NCBI RefSeq assembly: GCF_019931195.1
Contig: NZ_JAIOUO010000002.1
Coordinates: forward strand, 248,001-312,000
DNA from: Marinobacter sp. F4216
GTDB lineage: Bacteria; Pseudomonadota; Gammaproteobacteria; Pseudomonadales; Oleiphilaceae
Length of the DNA: 64,000 bases
Direction: 5' to 3'
Shown: positions 43,875-53,614 of the stretch, in pieces
How the letters are laid out: each line of letters opens with the position of its first letter
How positions within the stretch are numbered: position 1 is the first letter of the stretch
The notes under the pieces: generated by a model
What the model was told of the DNA's origin: nothing
What the model saw: the letters and a program-made list of their open reading frames with translations, nothing else
Database searches by the model: none
Made by a program: the position numbers and the translations under genes

Positions 43875-45515
43875 ATGAAGGATGTCAGCCAGTTCGATGA
43901 AGGCCTGGATAAGAACGAGGCCAATCACGTACCTCTTTCGCCACTGAGCTTTATCAGGCGAGCTGCGGCGGTTTATTCCGACAGGACGGCGGTGATCTCA
44001 GGCGATACACAGTTCACCTGGCAGCAGACGTACGCCCGTTGCTGTCAGCTGGCCTCTGTTCTGAAAAGTTTCGACATCGCCCGGGGCGATACGGTAGCAG
44101 CCCTGTTGCCCAATGTGCCCGCGATGTATGAAGCCCACTTCGGTGTGCCAATGGTCGGCGCGGTGCTCAACGCCATCAATATCCGTCTCGATCCGGCAAC
44201 CGTGGCCTTTATCCTGGATCACAGTCGGGCACGGCTCTTGTTGGCCGACCCGGAATTTGCGGATGTGGTTGAGAAAGCTCTTGGTCAGATGGAAGGGGCT
44301 CCTCCGATCATTATTAATGTTCCGGATGCCACGCAGGGCCGGCAACCACCGATCAGCGAGCTGGACTATGAAACCTTACTGGCCCAACAGCCAGAGACCC
44401 CGGCCTGGGCGCTGCCCGGCGACGAATGGGACGCGATCGCCCTTGGCTACACCTCCGGTACCACCGGCAACCCCAAGGGCGTGGTGACTCACCATCGTGG
44501 TGCCTACCTGAATGCCGTCAGCAATGTTCTGTCCTGGAGTCTGCCAGCCAGGGTGACCTACCTGTGGACGCTGCCCATGTTCCACTGCAATGGCTGGTGC
44601 TTTCCGTGGACGCTGGCAGCCATCGGGGGCACCAGTGTCTGCCTGCGGCGAGTCGATCCGGCCCTCATCCTCCAGCTGATCCGGCAGCACCGGGTCAGTC
44701 ATTACTGCGGCGCCCCCATTGTTCACGCCATGATTGCTGATGCGGCCCTTGCAGCGGGCGAGACTTTCGAACATCCGGTGTCCGGGCTGATCGCGGGTGC
44801 GCCGCCGCCGGCCTCGGTGTTCGAGCGCATGGAAAAAATCGGCGTAGAACTCACCCATGTTTACGGGCTGACAGAGACCTACGGCCCCGCGACCGTGTGT
44901 CCGAAGCAATACGATTGGGTGGATCAATCGCTTGAAGAGCGTGTCCGGCTCAATGGTCGTCAGGGGGTTACCTATCCGCTGGAGGAGGACGTAACCGTGC
45001 TGGACCCGGACACCATGGAACCGGTGCCTGCCGACGGCCAGACCATGGGCGAGATCATGTTCCGGGGCAACATAGTCATGAAGGGCTACCTCCGGAATCC
45101 CGAAGCCACCGAGAAGGCCTTTGCCGGCGGCTGGTTCCATTCCGGCGACCTCGCGGTGGTCGAGCCGGATGGCTATATCAAGATCCGGGATCGCTCAAAG
45201 GATGTGATCATTTCGGGCGGGGAGAACATCTCTTCCCTGGAAGTGGAGGAGGTGGTTCAGCGGCACCCGGAGGTCGAGTTGGCCGCCGTCGTGGCAATGA
45301 AGGACGAAAAATGGGGGGAGGTCCCTGCCGCTTTTGTTCAGTTGCGCTCGGACAGTGCGTTGACCGAAGAGGCGCTGATCGCGTTTTGCCGGGACAAAAT
45401 CAGTGGTTTTAAAGTGCCCAAGACAGTCATTTTTGGCGCGCTGCCCACCACGTCGACGGGAAAAATCCAGAAGTTCCTGCTGCGAAAGCAGCTTGATGAC
45501 GGCCTCTCGGCCTGA
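43875..45515 (+). CDS. acyl-CoA synthetase (AMP-forming)
   Basis: 546 residues, ANL superfamily. Core motifs: YTSGTTGNPKGVVTHHRGAY (ATP/AMP loop), HVYGLTETYGPATVC, MEPVPADGQTMGEIMFRG, FHSGDLAVVEPDGYIKIRDRSKDVIISGGENISSLEVEE, and the C-terminal catalytic Lys in PTTSTGKIQKFLLRKQ. It resembles medium/short-chain or dicarboxylic-type long-chain synthetases (the W-T-LPMFHCNGWCFPW block is characteristic). Substrate unknown. Translated right after the enoyl-CoA hydratase and 6 bases before a LysR regulator, so the three are likely co-transcribed. Confidence 0.92.
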   Translation: MKDVSQFDEGLDKNEANHVPLSPLSFIRRAAAVYSDRTAVISGDTQFTWQQTYARCCQLASVLKSFDIARGDTVAALLPNVPAMYEAHFGVPMVGAVLNAINIRLDPATVAFILDHSRARLLLADPEFADVVEKALGQMEGAPPIIINVPDATQGRQPPISELDYETLLAQQPETPAWALPGDEWDAIALGYTSGTTGNPKGVVTHHRGAYLNAVSNVLSWSLPARVTYLWTLPMFHCNGWCFPWTLAAIGGTSVCLRRVDPALILQLIRQHRVSHYCGAPIVHAMIADAALAAGETFEHPVSGLIAGAPPPASVFERMEKIGVELTHVYGLTETYGPATVCPKQYDWVDQSLEERVRLNGRQGVTYPLEEDVTVLDPDTMEPVPADGQTMGEIMFRGNIVMKGYLRNPEATEKAFAGGWFHSGDLAVVEPDGYIKIRDRSKDVIISGGENISSLEVEEVVQRHPEVELAAVVAMKDEKWGEVPAAFVQLRSDSALTEEALIAFCRDKISGFKVPKTVIFGALPTTSTGKIQKFLLRKQLDDGLSA

Positions 45516-45521
45516 CTGGTT

Positions 45522-46457
45522 GTGTCCCGACTGCCCCCGCTGATTGCGCTGTCTTACTTTGAGGTCGCTGCGCGAACCGGCAGTTTCGCAGCGGCTGCCA
45601 AGGAACTCCACGTGACTCCCGCGGCCATCAGTCACCAGATCAAGGCGCTGGAAGATTATCTCGGTGTTGAACTGTTTGTCCGCCATCACCGGCGGGTCAG
45701 TCTGACGCCTGCTGCTCGAGTGGCCCTGCCTGAACTGCAGGAAGGATTTCAGGCGTTGGGCCGGGCAGTGGACCGGATTCGCTCCCACGATGAGGCCAGC
45801 CTGATCGTCACCGTGTGCTCCGAGCCATTGTTTGCGACGAAGTGGATTGTGCCTCGCCTGCACCGGTTTTACGCCCGTTGCCCGAAAGCCGAAGTCCGTT
45901 TGCAGGCCAGCCTGCACACTGTCGATCGAAGCCCGGACACGGCTATTGGCATCAATGATCTCAAGCGCGCGGGTATCGATGTCTCCGTTCGGCTCGGTTA
46001 CGGTCGCTATACCGGCATCGAGGTGCAGCGTCTTATGGGCGTTGAGCTGGTGCCCCTGAGTACCCCGGAACTTGCCAGCATGGTCAGCGATGTTGGCACA
46101 CTGGCAGCTTGCTCGTTGCTCTGCGACGGCACGCTCACACGACTGGACAAGCCCTGTGGCTGGCGCCAGTGGTTTCATCAGCAGGGCGTTGATGTCGGTC
46201 CTGTGCGTGAGCTTCGGTTCGGTAACGGATTGCTGACACTGGAGGCGGCCATGGCTGGCCAGGGGGTGATGCTCGGCAGCCGGGCGCTTCATCATGGTGA
46301 GCTGGCGGCCGGAAAACTGGTGGTTGCCTTTGATCGTCCGCTTGACTGCGGTCTGGCCTACTTCGCGGTCAGTGCCGGGCCCGGTAAAGAGCGCTCAATC
46401 GCGACGATGTTCCGAGAATGGTTGCTGGAGGAAGCGCACCTGCCCGGTGCCCAGTGA
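45522..46457 (+). CDS. LysR-type regulator (GcvA-like), GTG start
   Basis: 311 residues. The N-terminal helix-turn-helix is RLPPLIALSYFEVAARTGSF followed by AAAAKELHVTPAAISHQIKALEDYLGVELFVRHHRRVSLTPA, as in GcvA-group LysR proteins. A C-terminal effector domain follows. The GTG at 45522 lies 6 bases after the acyl-CoA synthetase stop; no ribosome site is strong. Its placement in the synthetase operon suggests feedback control of that operon or of the sulfatase pair 150 bases downstream. Confidence 0.88.
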   Translation: MSRLPPLIALSYFEVAARTGSFAAAAKELHVTPAAISHQIKALEDYLGVELFVRHHRRVSLTPAARVALPELQEGFQALGRAVDRIRSHDEASLIVTVCSEPLFATKWIVPRLHRFYARCPKAEVRLQASLHTVDRSPDTAIGINDLKRAGIDVSVRLGYGRYTGIEVQRLMGVELVPLSTPELASMVSDVGTLAACSLLCDGTLTRLDKPCGWRQWFHQQGVDVGPVRELRFGNGLLTLEAAMAGQGVMLGSRALHHGELAAGKLVVAFDRPLDCGLAYFAVSAGPGKERSIATMFREWLLEEAHLPGAQ

Positions 46458-46604
46458 GCATCTCGAATGCTGCGATCGAACTTGCATGCCGTTCATTCTC
46501 TGATTTACTGAATAGACGCAATCTCGGGGGTGTCTCTGCTTCGGTGAGGGGAGTCGTGGTGGCGATTGCACGCTAAAGAACTTTCCACCAGACAGGACAT
46601 CGTT

Positions 46605-48149
46605 ATGAAAAGGTTGCGCCCCACTGCCATTAGAGTGGCTCTGATCAGCTGCTTCGCTCTCGCATGTTCCCTCGCCCACGCTCAGTCGGACAAACCCAAC
46701 ATCCTGGTGATCTGGGGTGATGACATCGGCTGGCAGAATCCCAGTGCTTACCACCGGGGCATGATGGGGTACAAGACGCCCAACATCGACCGCATCGCCA
46801 ACGAGGGCGCCCTGTTCACTGACTGGTATGGCCAGCAAAGCTGTACTGCAGGGCGTGCGGCATTTATTACCGGCCAAAGCCCCTACCGGACAGGGCTTTT
46901 GAAAGTCGGGTTGCCAGGTGCCAAAGAAGGACTGTCAGAGAAGGACCCGACCATCGCCGTGTTGCTCAAGGAACACGGCTACATGACGGGCCAGTTTGGT
47001 AAGAATCACCTGGGTGATCTGGATGAGATGTTGCCCACCAATCACGGATTCGATGAGTTCATGGGCAACCTGTACCACCTCAATGCCGAGGAAGAGCCAG
47101 AGCATCCCGACTATCCCAAGGATCCGGAGTTCAAGGCCCGCTTTGGCCCCCGGGGCGTTATCAAGAGCACTGCGGGTGGTGATATCGAGGATACTGGCCC
47201 GCTGACCAAGAAGCGCATGGAAACCATTGATGATGAGGTCACGGAAGTTGCACTGGACTTCATGGAACGAGCCCATGCAGAAGATAAACCTTTTTTCCTG
47301 TGGTGGAATTCCACGCGTATGCATGTGAATACCCATCTCAAGCCTGAGTCCGAAGGTGTGACCGGCCTGGGGGTGTATGCCGATGGCATGGTCGAACATG
47401 ATGGACATGTGGGGCAGTTACTCGACAAGCTGGATGAGCTGGGGCTGGCTGATAACACCATCATCATGTACTCCTCTGACAACGGTGCGGAAATCTTTGC
47501 CTGGCCAGACGGCGGCATGACACCGTTCCGGAACGAGAAGAACTCCAACTGGGATGGTGGCTACCGTGTGCCCACGCTCATCAAATGGCCGGGCGTGATC
47601 GAGCCGGGATCCGTCTACAACGATGTCTTTTCACACGAGGATATGTTGCCCACCTTGCTGGCAGCGGTCGGTGATACGGACATCAAGGAAAAGCTGCTCG
47701 AAGGCCACGAAGCCATGGGTCGGGATTACAAGGTCCACCTGGATGGCTATAACCTGCTCCCCTATTTCAGCGGGGAGGTGGAAGAAGGGCCCAGGAAGGA
47801 ATTCTTCTACTGGACCGACGATGGCGACCTGGCGTGCCTGCGCTTCGGCCGTTGGAAACTGGTGTTTATGGAGCAACGGGCCCACGGCTTCGAAGTCTGG
47901 CAGGAGCCGCTCGTGACCTTGCGAGTGCCCAAGTTGTTTGACTTGCGCGGCGACCCGTTTGAGCGGGCAGACCACGATTCCGAAAACTACGCCATGTGGC
48001 GGTTTGACCGGGCCTTTGCGCTTTTGCCTGGCACCGCCTACGTGTCCAAGCACTTGGAAACCTACAAGGAATTTCCGCCTCGCCAGAAGCCCGGCAGCTT
48101 TAATCTGGAGAATGTACTGGAAGTGCTGCAGCAGAATAATGGTGGCTGA
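46605..48149 (+). CDS. secreted sulfatase (arylsulfatase type)
   Basis: 514 residues. A signal peptide (about 1-26) ends AHA-QS. Metal and formylglycine sites: Asp39/Asp40 in ILVIWGDDIGW, Cys80 in QSCTAGRAAFITGQSPYRTG (the C-x-A-x-R type of the sulfatase signature), GKNHLGD, and YSSDNGAE. Cys80 must be oxidised to formylglycine by a maturase not seen in this window. The substrate is probably a sulfate ester in the periplasm. The ATG at 46605 follows AGGA; the frame extends to 46566. Followed after 39 bases by another member of the alkaline phosphatase superfamily. Confidence 0.9.
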   Translation: MKRLRPTAIRVALISCFALACSLAHAQSDKPNILVIWGDDIGWQNPSAYHRGMMGYKTPNIDRIANEGALFTDWYGQQSCTAGRAAFITGQSPYRTGLLKVGLPGAKEGLSEKDPTIAVLLKEHGYMTGQFGKNHLGDLDEMLPTNHGFDEFMGNLYHLNAEEEPEHPDYPKDPEFKARFGPRGVIKSTAGGDIEDTGPLTKKRMETIDDEVTEVALDFMERAHAEDKPFFLWWNSTRMHVNTHLKPESEGVTGLGVYADGMVEHDGHVGQLLDKLDELGLADNTIIMYSSDNGAEIFAWPDGGMTPFRNEKNSNWDGGYRVPTLIKWPGVIEPGSVYNDVFSHEDMLPTLLAAVGDTDIKEKLLEGHEAMGRDYKVHLDGYNLLPYFSGEVEEGPRKEFFYWTDDGDLACLRFGRWKLVFMEQRAHGFEVWQEPLVTLRVPKLFDLRGDPFERADHDSENYAMWRFDRAFALLPGTAYVSKHLETYKEFPPRQKPGSFNLENVLEVLQQNNGG

Positions 48150-48188
48150 TTGCCACTTCACTTGACTGCTACGTTACACGGGCGGTGT

Positions 48189-49913
48189 ATGAAAAAAACA
48201 TGGATTCAGGCGACGTATCGTCGCCTGCCATGGGCTCTGGCGATGGTTTGGTTATGGGGGCAGGCCGGTCCCGTTTATGCGGATCGGCCCGATCCGCCAA
48301 AGCTGATCCTGCAAATCACGGTCGATGCGCTCAGGGCAGACTTGCCCGCGCGTTACCGCAGCGTATTGGGGGAAAGCGGATTTCAGTGGCTTTGGGACAA
48401 TGGGGTTACCTACACCAACGCTAATTATCGCCACGCCAACACAGAAACCATCGTTGGACACGTGTCTCTTGCTACCGGTGCGCCGCCTTCCCGTCACGGG
48501 ATGATCGGTAACGTCTGGTTTGATCGGGAGCAGGATCGTCTGGTTTACAACATTGAGGATGCCGACTACCGCCTGTTGACGGTCGGGGCCGATGTGGATG
48601 ATCAGACGGAAATAGACCCCACGCAGAAGGCGGCAAAAGTGGACGGCCGGTCGCCCAGAGCGATACTGACCTCTACGTTCAGTGACGAACTGGCACTGCA
48701 CTCGAACGGGCGGGCCAAAATCTTTGGTGTCTCAGTCAAGGATCGCGGTGCCGTCTCATTGGCAGGGCAGGCCGGTAAGGCGTTCTGGTTTTCCAAAGCC
48801 AGTGGCGAGTTTGTGACCAGTACTTATTACTATGATGAGTACCCGCAGTGGGTGATCGACTGGAATGCCAGTAAGCCGCTCGACGCGTACGTTGGCAAGG
48901 CCTGGGAATTACTTCTTGAGGCGGATTCCTACCAGTTCGGAACATCCGACAATCAGGATTTTGAAACCGATTTTCCGGGCTTTGGACGGACCTTTCCCCA
49001 CGCCTGGGGCGCTGCCGATGATAAATATCTGACTACCCGGCTCACCCTCAGTCCGGCCGGCGACGAACTTACGCTCGACTTCGCCAAGGCGTTGCTGGAT
49101 GCCGAGAGCCTTGGTCAGGATGACGTGACCGACTACCTCGCTGTCAGTTTCTCTTCCACGGACTACGTGGGTCATATCTTTGGTGCATCCAGTCTGGAGC
49201 AAGAAGATAACCTTGCAAGGCTGGACCGTACTCTGGCTGATCTTCTGCAGTTCGTGGATGATCGGGTCGGGTTGGAACACACCCTCGTCGTGCTCTCGGC
49301 GGACCATGGCCAGCCAGAAGTGCCCGGGCACATGGAGACGTTGGGTATTACCACGGCCCATTACTTTGATATCGAAGGGCTGGATAAAGCTCCGGCGATT
49401 GCGACCCTGAAAAAGGAGTTCGGTATCGGTGAGGAGCTGGTGGAGGCGTTCTTTCCACCCTATCTCTATCTGAACGATAAGGTCATTAGCGATCATGGGT
49501 TGGATAAGGCGCAGGTCGAACGAACCCTGGCAGAGACGTTGATGACGTTTGAAGGGATTGCTGTTGCCATACCCAGTGGTGCGTTGCGTTCTGGTCAGTT
49601 ACCCCGGGCTGCAGCGTTGGATCTGGTGCTGAATAACTACAATCCCCGCAGGTCAGGGGACATTTATGTAGTGTTTGCTCCCAACGTTTTCATCAACGAT
49701 TTCGACGGATTGCAGGTGGCATCCACCCATGGTTCGCCCTGGCGGTACGATACTCACGTGCCGGTGATCTTTGCTGGGTATGGCCTTGGATCGAAAACTG
49801 TAAGTCGCGATGTCACCCCTTACGACATTGCACCCACGCTTTCTACATTGCTCGGCGCCCGGCAGCCATCCGGTGCCGTTGGCAGGGCGTTGTCGGAAGT
49901 TCTGGGTGAGTAG
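48189..49913 (+). CDS. secreted alkaline-phosphatase-superfamily phosphodiesterase/phosphatase
   Basis: 574 residues with a signal peptide (WALAMVWLWGQAGPVYA). The metal-binding start is LILQITVDALRADLPARY. The nucleophile region is HANTETIVGHVSLATGAPPSRHGM, with a Thr nucleophile as in NPP-type and PafA-type enzymes. Further metal ligands are in SFSSTDYVGHIFG, VLSADHGQPEVPGHMETLG and YDTHVPVIFAGYG. It hydrolyses a phosphate mono- or diester in the periplasm; the exact substrate is unknown. Tandem with the sulfatase, probably one operon. Confidence 0.88.
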   Translation: MKKTWIQATYRRLPWALAMVWLWGQAGPVYADRPDPPKLILQITVDALRADLPARYRSVLGESGFQWLWDNGVTYTNANYRHANTETIVGHVSLATGAPPSRHGMIGNVWFDREQDRLVYNIEDADYRLLTVGADVDDQTEIDPTQKAAKVDGRSPRAILTSTFSDELALHSNGRAKIFGVSVKDRGAVSLAGQAGKAFWFSKASGEFVTSTYYYDEYPQWVIDWNASKPLDAYVGKAWELLLEADSYQFGTSDNQDFETDFPGFGRTFPHAWGAADDKYLTTRLTLSPAGDELTLDFAKALLDAESLGQDDVTDYLAVSFSSTDYVGHIFGASSLEQEDNLARLDRTLADLLQFVDDRVGLEHTLVVLSADHGQPEVPGHMETLGITTAHYFDIEGLDKAPAIATLKKEFGIGEELVEAFFPPYLYLNDKVISDHGLDKAQVERTLAETLMTFEGIAVAIPSGALRSGQLPRAAALDLVLNNYNPRRSGDIYVVFAPNVFINDFDGLQVASTHGSPWRYDTHVPVIFAGYGLGSKTVSRDVTPYDIAPTLSTLLGARQPSGAVGRALSEVLGE

Positions 49914-50056
49914 GGCGGCAGTTGACCCTCTAAAGAAAAAAGGAATGTGTTCTCCAGTTGATCTGCCTTCGTGCGGCAGACGGCACTGGTTATGACTGTT
50001 GTATGGCCACAGGCCTGTGCGTAGGCTACTGGTAGTCAAGATATTCTGGAGCCAGT

Positions 50057-50527
50057 ATGAGTGCGCGCCGAAAACTTCTGATTGTTGCCCATGCCCCTTC
50101 ACCGAACACCCTGAAACTGAGGGAAGCGGCAGAACAGGGTGCCCGCCACGAAGACATTGAGAATGTGGATGTGACCGTTCTGGCCCCTCTTGATGCCGGG
50201 CCGGAAGATGTGCTGACCTGTGATGCGATTATCCTGGGCACTACAGAAAATCTTGGGTACATGAGTGGTGCGCTCAAGGACTTCTTCGATCGCAGCTACT
50301 ATCCCTGTCTTGAGAAAACCCAGGGCCTCCCGTTCGCCTATTACATCCGGGCGGGGCACGATGGCACGGGTACGCATCGAGCGATTGAAAGCATCACCTC
50401 AGGGTTGCGCTGGAAACGGGTCCAGGATCCCCTGATCTGCCGCGGTGAGTATCGGAACGAGTTTGAGCATCAGTGCCGGGAGCTTGGAATGTACGTGGCG
50501 GCCAGTCTGGATGCCGGCTTGATCTGA
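50057..50527 (+). CDS. flavodoxin-fold NAD(P)H-dependent oxidoreductase
   Basis: 156 residues. The fold begins KLLIVAHAPSPNTLKLREAA, the FMN phosphate loop region, and continues with DAIILGTTENLGYMSGALKDFFDRSYY, characteristic of flavodoxin/NADPH:FMN reductase-like proteins. The partner is unknown. Weak ribosome site (TGGAG) before the ATG. Its end is 10 bases from the end of the convergent PilZ gene. Confidence 0.8.
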   Translation: MSARRKLLIVAHAPSPNTLKLREAAEQGARHEDIENVDVTVLAPLDAGPEDVLTCDAIILGTTENLGYMSGALKDFFDRSYYPCLEKTQGLPFAYYIRAGHDGTGTHRAIESITSGLRWKRVQDPLICRGEYRNEFEHQCRELGMYVAASLDAGLI

Positions 50528-50537
50528 AAAGAAATGC

Positions 50538-50936
50538 CTAGCTGGCGTAGCGGTTGTAGAAAGCTTCAATGCGGGACAGGGCGTTATCCACCTCCCGTGA
50601 GTAGCATTTCTTTTCCAGGCAGTAGCTGAACTGCAGGCTTAGCCGGTAGCCGGTTTGAAAGCGCTGGCATCGGACCACCTTGGCGCTTACCCGGGATTCA
50701 CTGATGTACTTGCCATCAAAGTCCAGGCTTATCCGCGAGCCGGTCTCGATGGGGCGGGGGCAGAGAACCGCCATACCATAGCGGTTGAGGTCGAGGCAGG
50801 TTACCGTGGTAGGCGACTTGCTGCGTCGAAAAAATCCCCGTTCACGCATCTGCACTTTCAGGCAGGATGCCGGGTATCGTTGCTTGATTCTGCGATCTTT
50901 CAATTCCGTGGTCATCGCCGCGCGTCCATGGCTCAT
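50538..50936 (-). CDS. PilZ-domain c-di-GMP receptor
   Basis: 132 residues from the ATG at 50936; an ATG at 50915 is also possible, and the frame is open to 51008. The PilZ c-di-GMP contacts are present: the Arg-rich N-motif KDRRIKQRYP and the second motif CLDLNRYGMAV (D-x-N-x-x-G, close to D/N-x-S-x-x-G). No other domain. It is one possible output for the c-di-GMP enzymes at 7.6 and 13.0 kb. The C-terminal tail has three Cys in YCLEKKCYSREVD and in SCL upstream. Confidence 0.83.
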   Translation of the reverse strand: MSHGRAAMTTELKDRRIKQRYPASCLKVQMRERGFFRRSKSPTTVTCLDLNRYGMAVLCPRPIETGSRISLDFDGKYISESRVSAKVVRCQRFQTGYRLSLQFSYCLEKKCYSREVDNALSRIEAFYNRYAS

Positions 50937-51169
50937 TGTTGTTCTTGCCGGTGTTGTCCTTCCCGGACTTGAAACGGGAACCGGAAATAAAGTGTAGATC
51001 TGGAACAATTGTCTGAAAACGCCACAGGGTGATTTTGTGAGCCAGGTGGCAATTTTGTTGAGCAGGCTAATGAATTGGTCCTGGCTCCAATTAGCCGGTC
51101 ACACGCGACACAGATCGTTGCAGACTCTACAATGTCCGCCCAAAGCGACAAACGTTACAGGATCAAACC

Positions 51170-53578
51170 TTGAAGTCATTGCCCCTGCACCAGTTGTATA
51201 AAGCCTGTGCTCTCAAAGACCTGCCCTTCAAGACCACCCGGCAGCTGGAGCCGCTGTCTGAAATTGTTGGCCAGAACCGGGCCCAGGAAGCCGTGCGTTT
51301 TGCCCTGGCCATGCCCCATGGTGGCTACAACGTGTATGCGGTAGGTCGCAATGGGCTGGGTAAGCGGACCATGATGCTTCGTTATCTGGAACACCACGTG
51401 GACACCGATCAGCTGGCTCATGACTGGTGCTACGTGGCTAACTTTGATGATCCGCGGGAACCCCGGTTGCTGAAACTGCCTGCCGGGAAAGGCGCCCAGC
51501 TCAAGCAGGATGTGGAAAAACTGATGACTCGCCTGGTCAAAGTGGTTCCGCAAACCTTTGACAACGACAGTTTCCTGGAACGTTCCGAGCAATTGAAAAA
51601 CGAACTTGCCCAGAAGCAGGAAGACGAACTGGAAAAAATCGCGGCTCAGGCAAAGCGAAAGAAAGTAAGCCTGACCGTCACCACGCCGGGCGGTTATCGG
51701 CTGGTGGCCATGAACGGTGAAGAACCCCACACCGCCGAAACGTTCCAGGCCTTGACAGACGAACAGCGCGCGAAGTTTGAAGAGGACATCAACAAGCTTG
51801 AGAAAAGGCTTCGTCAGGTTCTGCGCAAGCTGGCGGACTGGGAACAGGAATATGCCGACAAGCATCAGGCCCTGAACAAGGAAACCCTTGAAGGGGTTTC
51901 CGGACACCAGATCGACGAGTTAATCGAGAAGTACAGCGATCTCCCGGATGTTGTCGCCTTTTTCGAGTCTGTTCGTGAGGATATGGCAGAAAATCTCGAT
52001 GTTTTTCTGGATGAAAACGAAGAGCATGCCGCCATCGCCTATGCCTCGCTCGACAAGAAAATGCCGCGGCGTTATCTGATCAATCTTCTGGTACACCAGA
52101 AAACCAACGAGGTGCCGGTGGTGGTCGAGGACAATCCCACCTACCACAACCTGTTCGGCTACGTGGAAAACGTCACCTACAAAGGCACCGTATTTACTGA
52201 TTATTCACTGATCCGGCCGGGCAGCCTGCACCGGGCCAACGGTGGTTATCTGCTGATGGATGCCATCAAGGTGCTGGAGCAGCCCTACGTGTGGGACGGT
52301 CTCAAGCGAGCCATGCGGTCCCGCTCTATCCAGATCAACTCCCTTGAGCGGGAGCTGACCCTGTCGGGCACCATCTCCATTGAGCCGGAAGCCGTGCCAC
52401 TGGATGTGAAAATCGTCCTATTTGGCGATCGGGAAACCTGGATGCTGCTGCAGGAATACGACGCGGAGTTCTCGGAACTGTTCCGGGTCACGGCGGACTT
52501 TGAGAATGAAATGTACCGCACGGATGAAAGCCAGCTGCTGTACTCCAAGTTTATTGCCAGCCTGGTCAGCGAGAAGAAGCTGCTCCATTGCAGCAACAAG
52601 GCGGTGGCGCGGGTGATCGAATACAGCGCCCGGGTGGCTGAGCATCAGGACCGGCTCTCGCTGCACGCGGCCGACATCGCCAACCTGCTGCGGGAGTCGG
52701 ATTTCTGGGCGCGCCAGACCGGCGCCAAGCTGATCAGTGATGAACATGTGGAGCGGGCGCTGGAGAGTGCCCGGTACCGGAGCAGCCGGATTCGTGATCA
52801 GCTTTATGATTCCATCCGCGACGGGTCGACGCTGGTGGATACCACCGGTACCCGGATTGGTCAGTTGAACGCGCTCTCGGTGCTGTCTACTGGTGGCTTC
52901 GAATTCGGGCTGCCAAACCGAATCACTGCAACCTGCTACTATGGAGATGGGGCAGTGATGGATATTGAGCGGGATGCCAAGCTGGGCGGTAATATCCATT
53001 CCAAGGGGGTAATGATTCTTACCTCATGGCTGGCTGCGCATTTTGCTGTTAAAGACCCCATGCATCTTTCCGCGAGCATCACGTTTGAGCAGAACTACGG
53101 CGAGGTGGACGGCGACAGCGCCTCGATGGCGGAATTGTGCGCACTGATCTCTTCGCTGGCCGATCTGCCGGCGCGACAGGATCTGGCGATGACGGGGTCG
53201 GTGAACCAGTTCGGCGACGTTCAGCCGATTGGAGGCGTCAATGAGAAGGTGGAAGGGTTCTTTGCCACCTGCCAACTCAAAGGTGGTCTTACCGGCACAC
53301 AAGGCGTGATTGTTCCGCAGAGTAATGTGCAGAACCTGATGCTGGACAGCGAGGTGGTGCAGGCCGTGAGAGACGGTAAGTTCGCAGTGTACGCTGTCAG
53401 CCATCTTGAAGAGGCTGTCAGCCTGATGCTCGGCAAGCCGGCAGGCAAGGCGGACGAGAACGGACGGTATCCGAAGCAGAGTGTGTTTGGCATCATTCAG
53501 CAACGACTTGAAGCGTTGCGCGAACACGAACGGCAGGAAAGTGCCCGGGACGAACACAAGGATCCCTCGATCCACTGA
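51170..53578 (+). CDS. Lon-like ATP-dependent protease (LonB/YcbZ type), TTG start
   Basis: 802 residues. An AAA-like N-terminal part has a divergent P-loop, YAVGRNGLGKRTMMLRYL, then a helical insertion (about 135-260, with Glu/Lys-rich coiled stretches), then a second conserved block PGSLHRANGGYLLMDAIKVLEQP, a lid, and a C-terminal Lon protease domain. The catalytic Ser650 (GDSASMAELCALIS) and Lys693 (GGVNEKVEGF) are 43 residues apart, as in Lon. Start is the TTG at 51170, as AGGATC is close and no ATG lies near. Substrates unknown. It precedes the FixJ-type regulator by 36 bases. Confidence 0.88.
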   Translation: MKSLPLHQLYKACALKDLPFKTTRQLEPLSEIVGQNRAQEAVRFALAMPHGGYNVYAVGRNGLGKRTMMLRYLEHHVDTDQLAHDWCYVANFDDPREPRLLKLPAGKGAQLKQDVEKLMTRLVKVVPQTFDNDSFLERSEQLKNELAQKQEDELEKIAAQAKRKKVSLTVTTPGGYRLVAMNGEEPHTAETFQALTDEQRAKFEEDINKLEKRLRQVLRKLADWEQEYADKHQALNKETLEGVSGHQIDELIEKYSDLPDVVAFFESVREDMAENLDVFLDENEEHAAIAYASLDKKMPRRYLINLLVHQKTNEVPVVVEDNPTYHNLFGYVENVTYKGTVFTDYSLIRPGSLHRANGGYLLMDAIKVLEQPYVWDGLKRAMRSRSIQINSLERELTLSGTISIEPEAVPLDVKIVLFGDRETWMLLQEYDAEFSELFRVTADFENEMYRTDESQLLYSKFIASLVSEKKLLHCSNKAVARVIEYSARVAEHQDRLSLHAADIANLLRESDFWARQTGAKLISDEHVERALESARYRSSRIRDQLYDSIRDGSTLVDTTGTRIGQLNALSVLSTGGFEFGLPNRITATCYYGDGAVMDIERDAKLGGNIHSKGVMILTSWLAAHFAVKDPMHLSASITFEQNYGEVDGDSASMAELCALISSLADLPARQDLAMTGSVNQFGDVQPIGGVNEKVEGFFATCQLKGGLTGTQGVIVPQSNVQNLMLDSEVVQAVRDGKFAVYAVSHLEEAVSLMLGKPAGKADENGRYPKQSVFGIIQQRLEALREHERQESARDEHKDPSIH

Positions 53579-53614
53579 GGGACCGGATAAAAAAGGACAG
53601 GAGAGAACACTCAC

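Noticed and set aside
45195..46295. 366-codon minus-strand frame over the acyl-CoA synthetase end and LysR gene
   Set aside because: Crosses two supported genes and has no domain or ribosome site.
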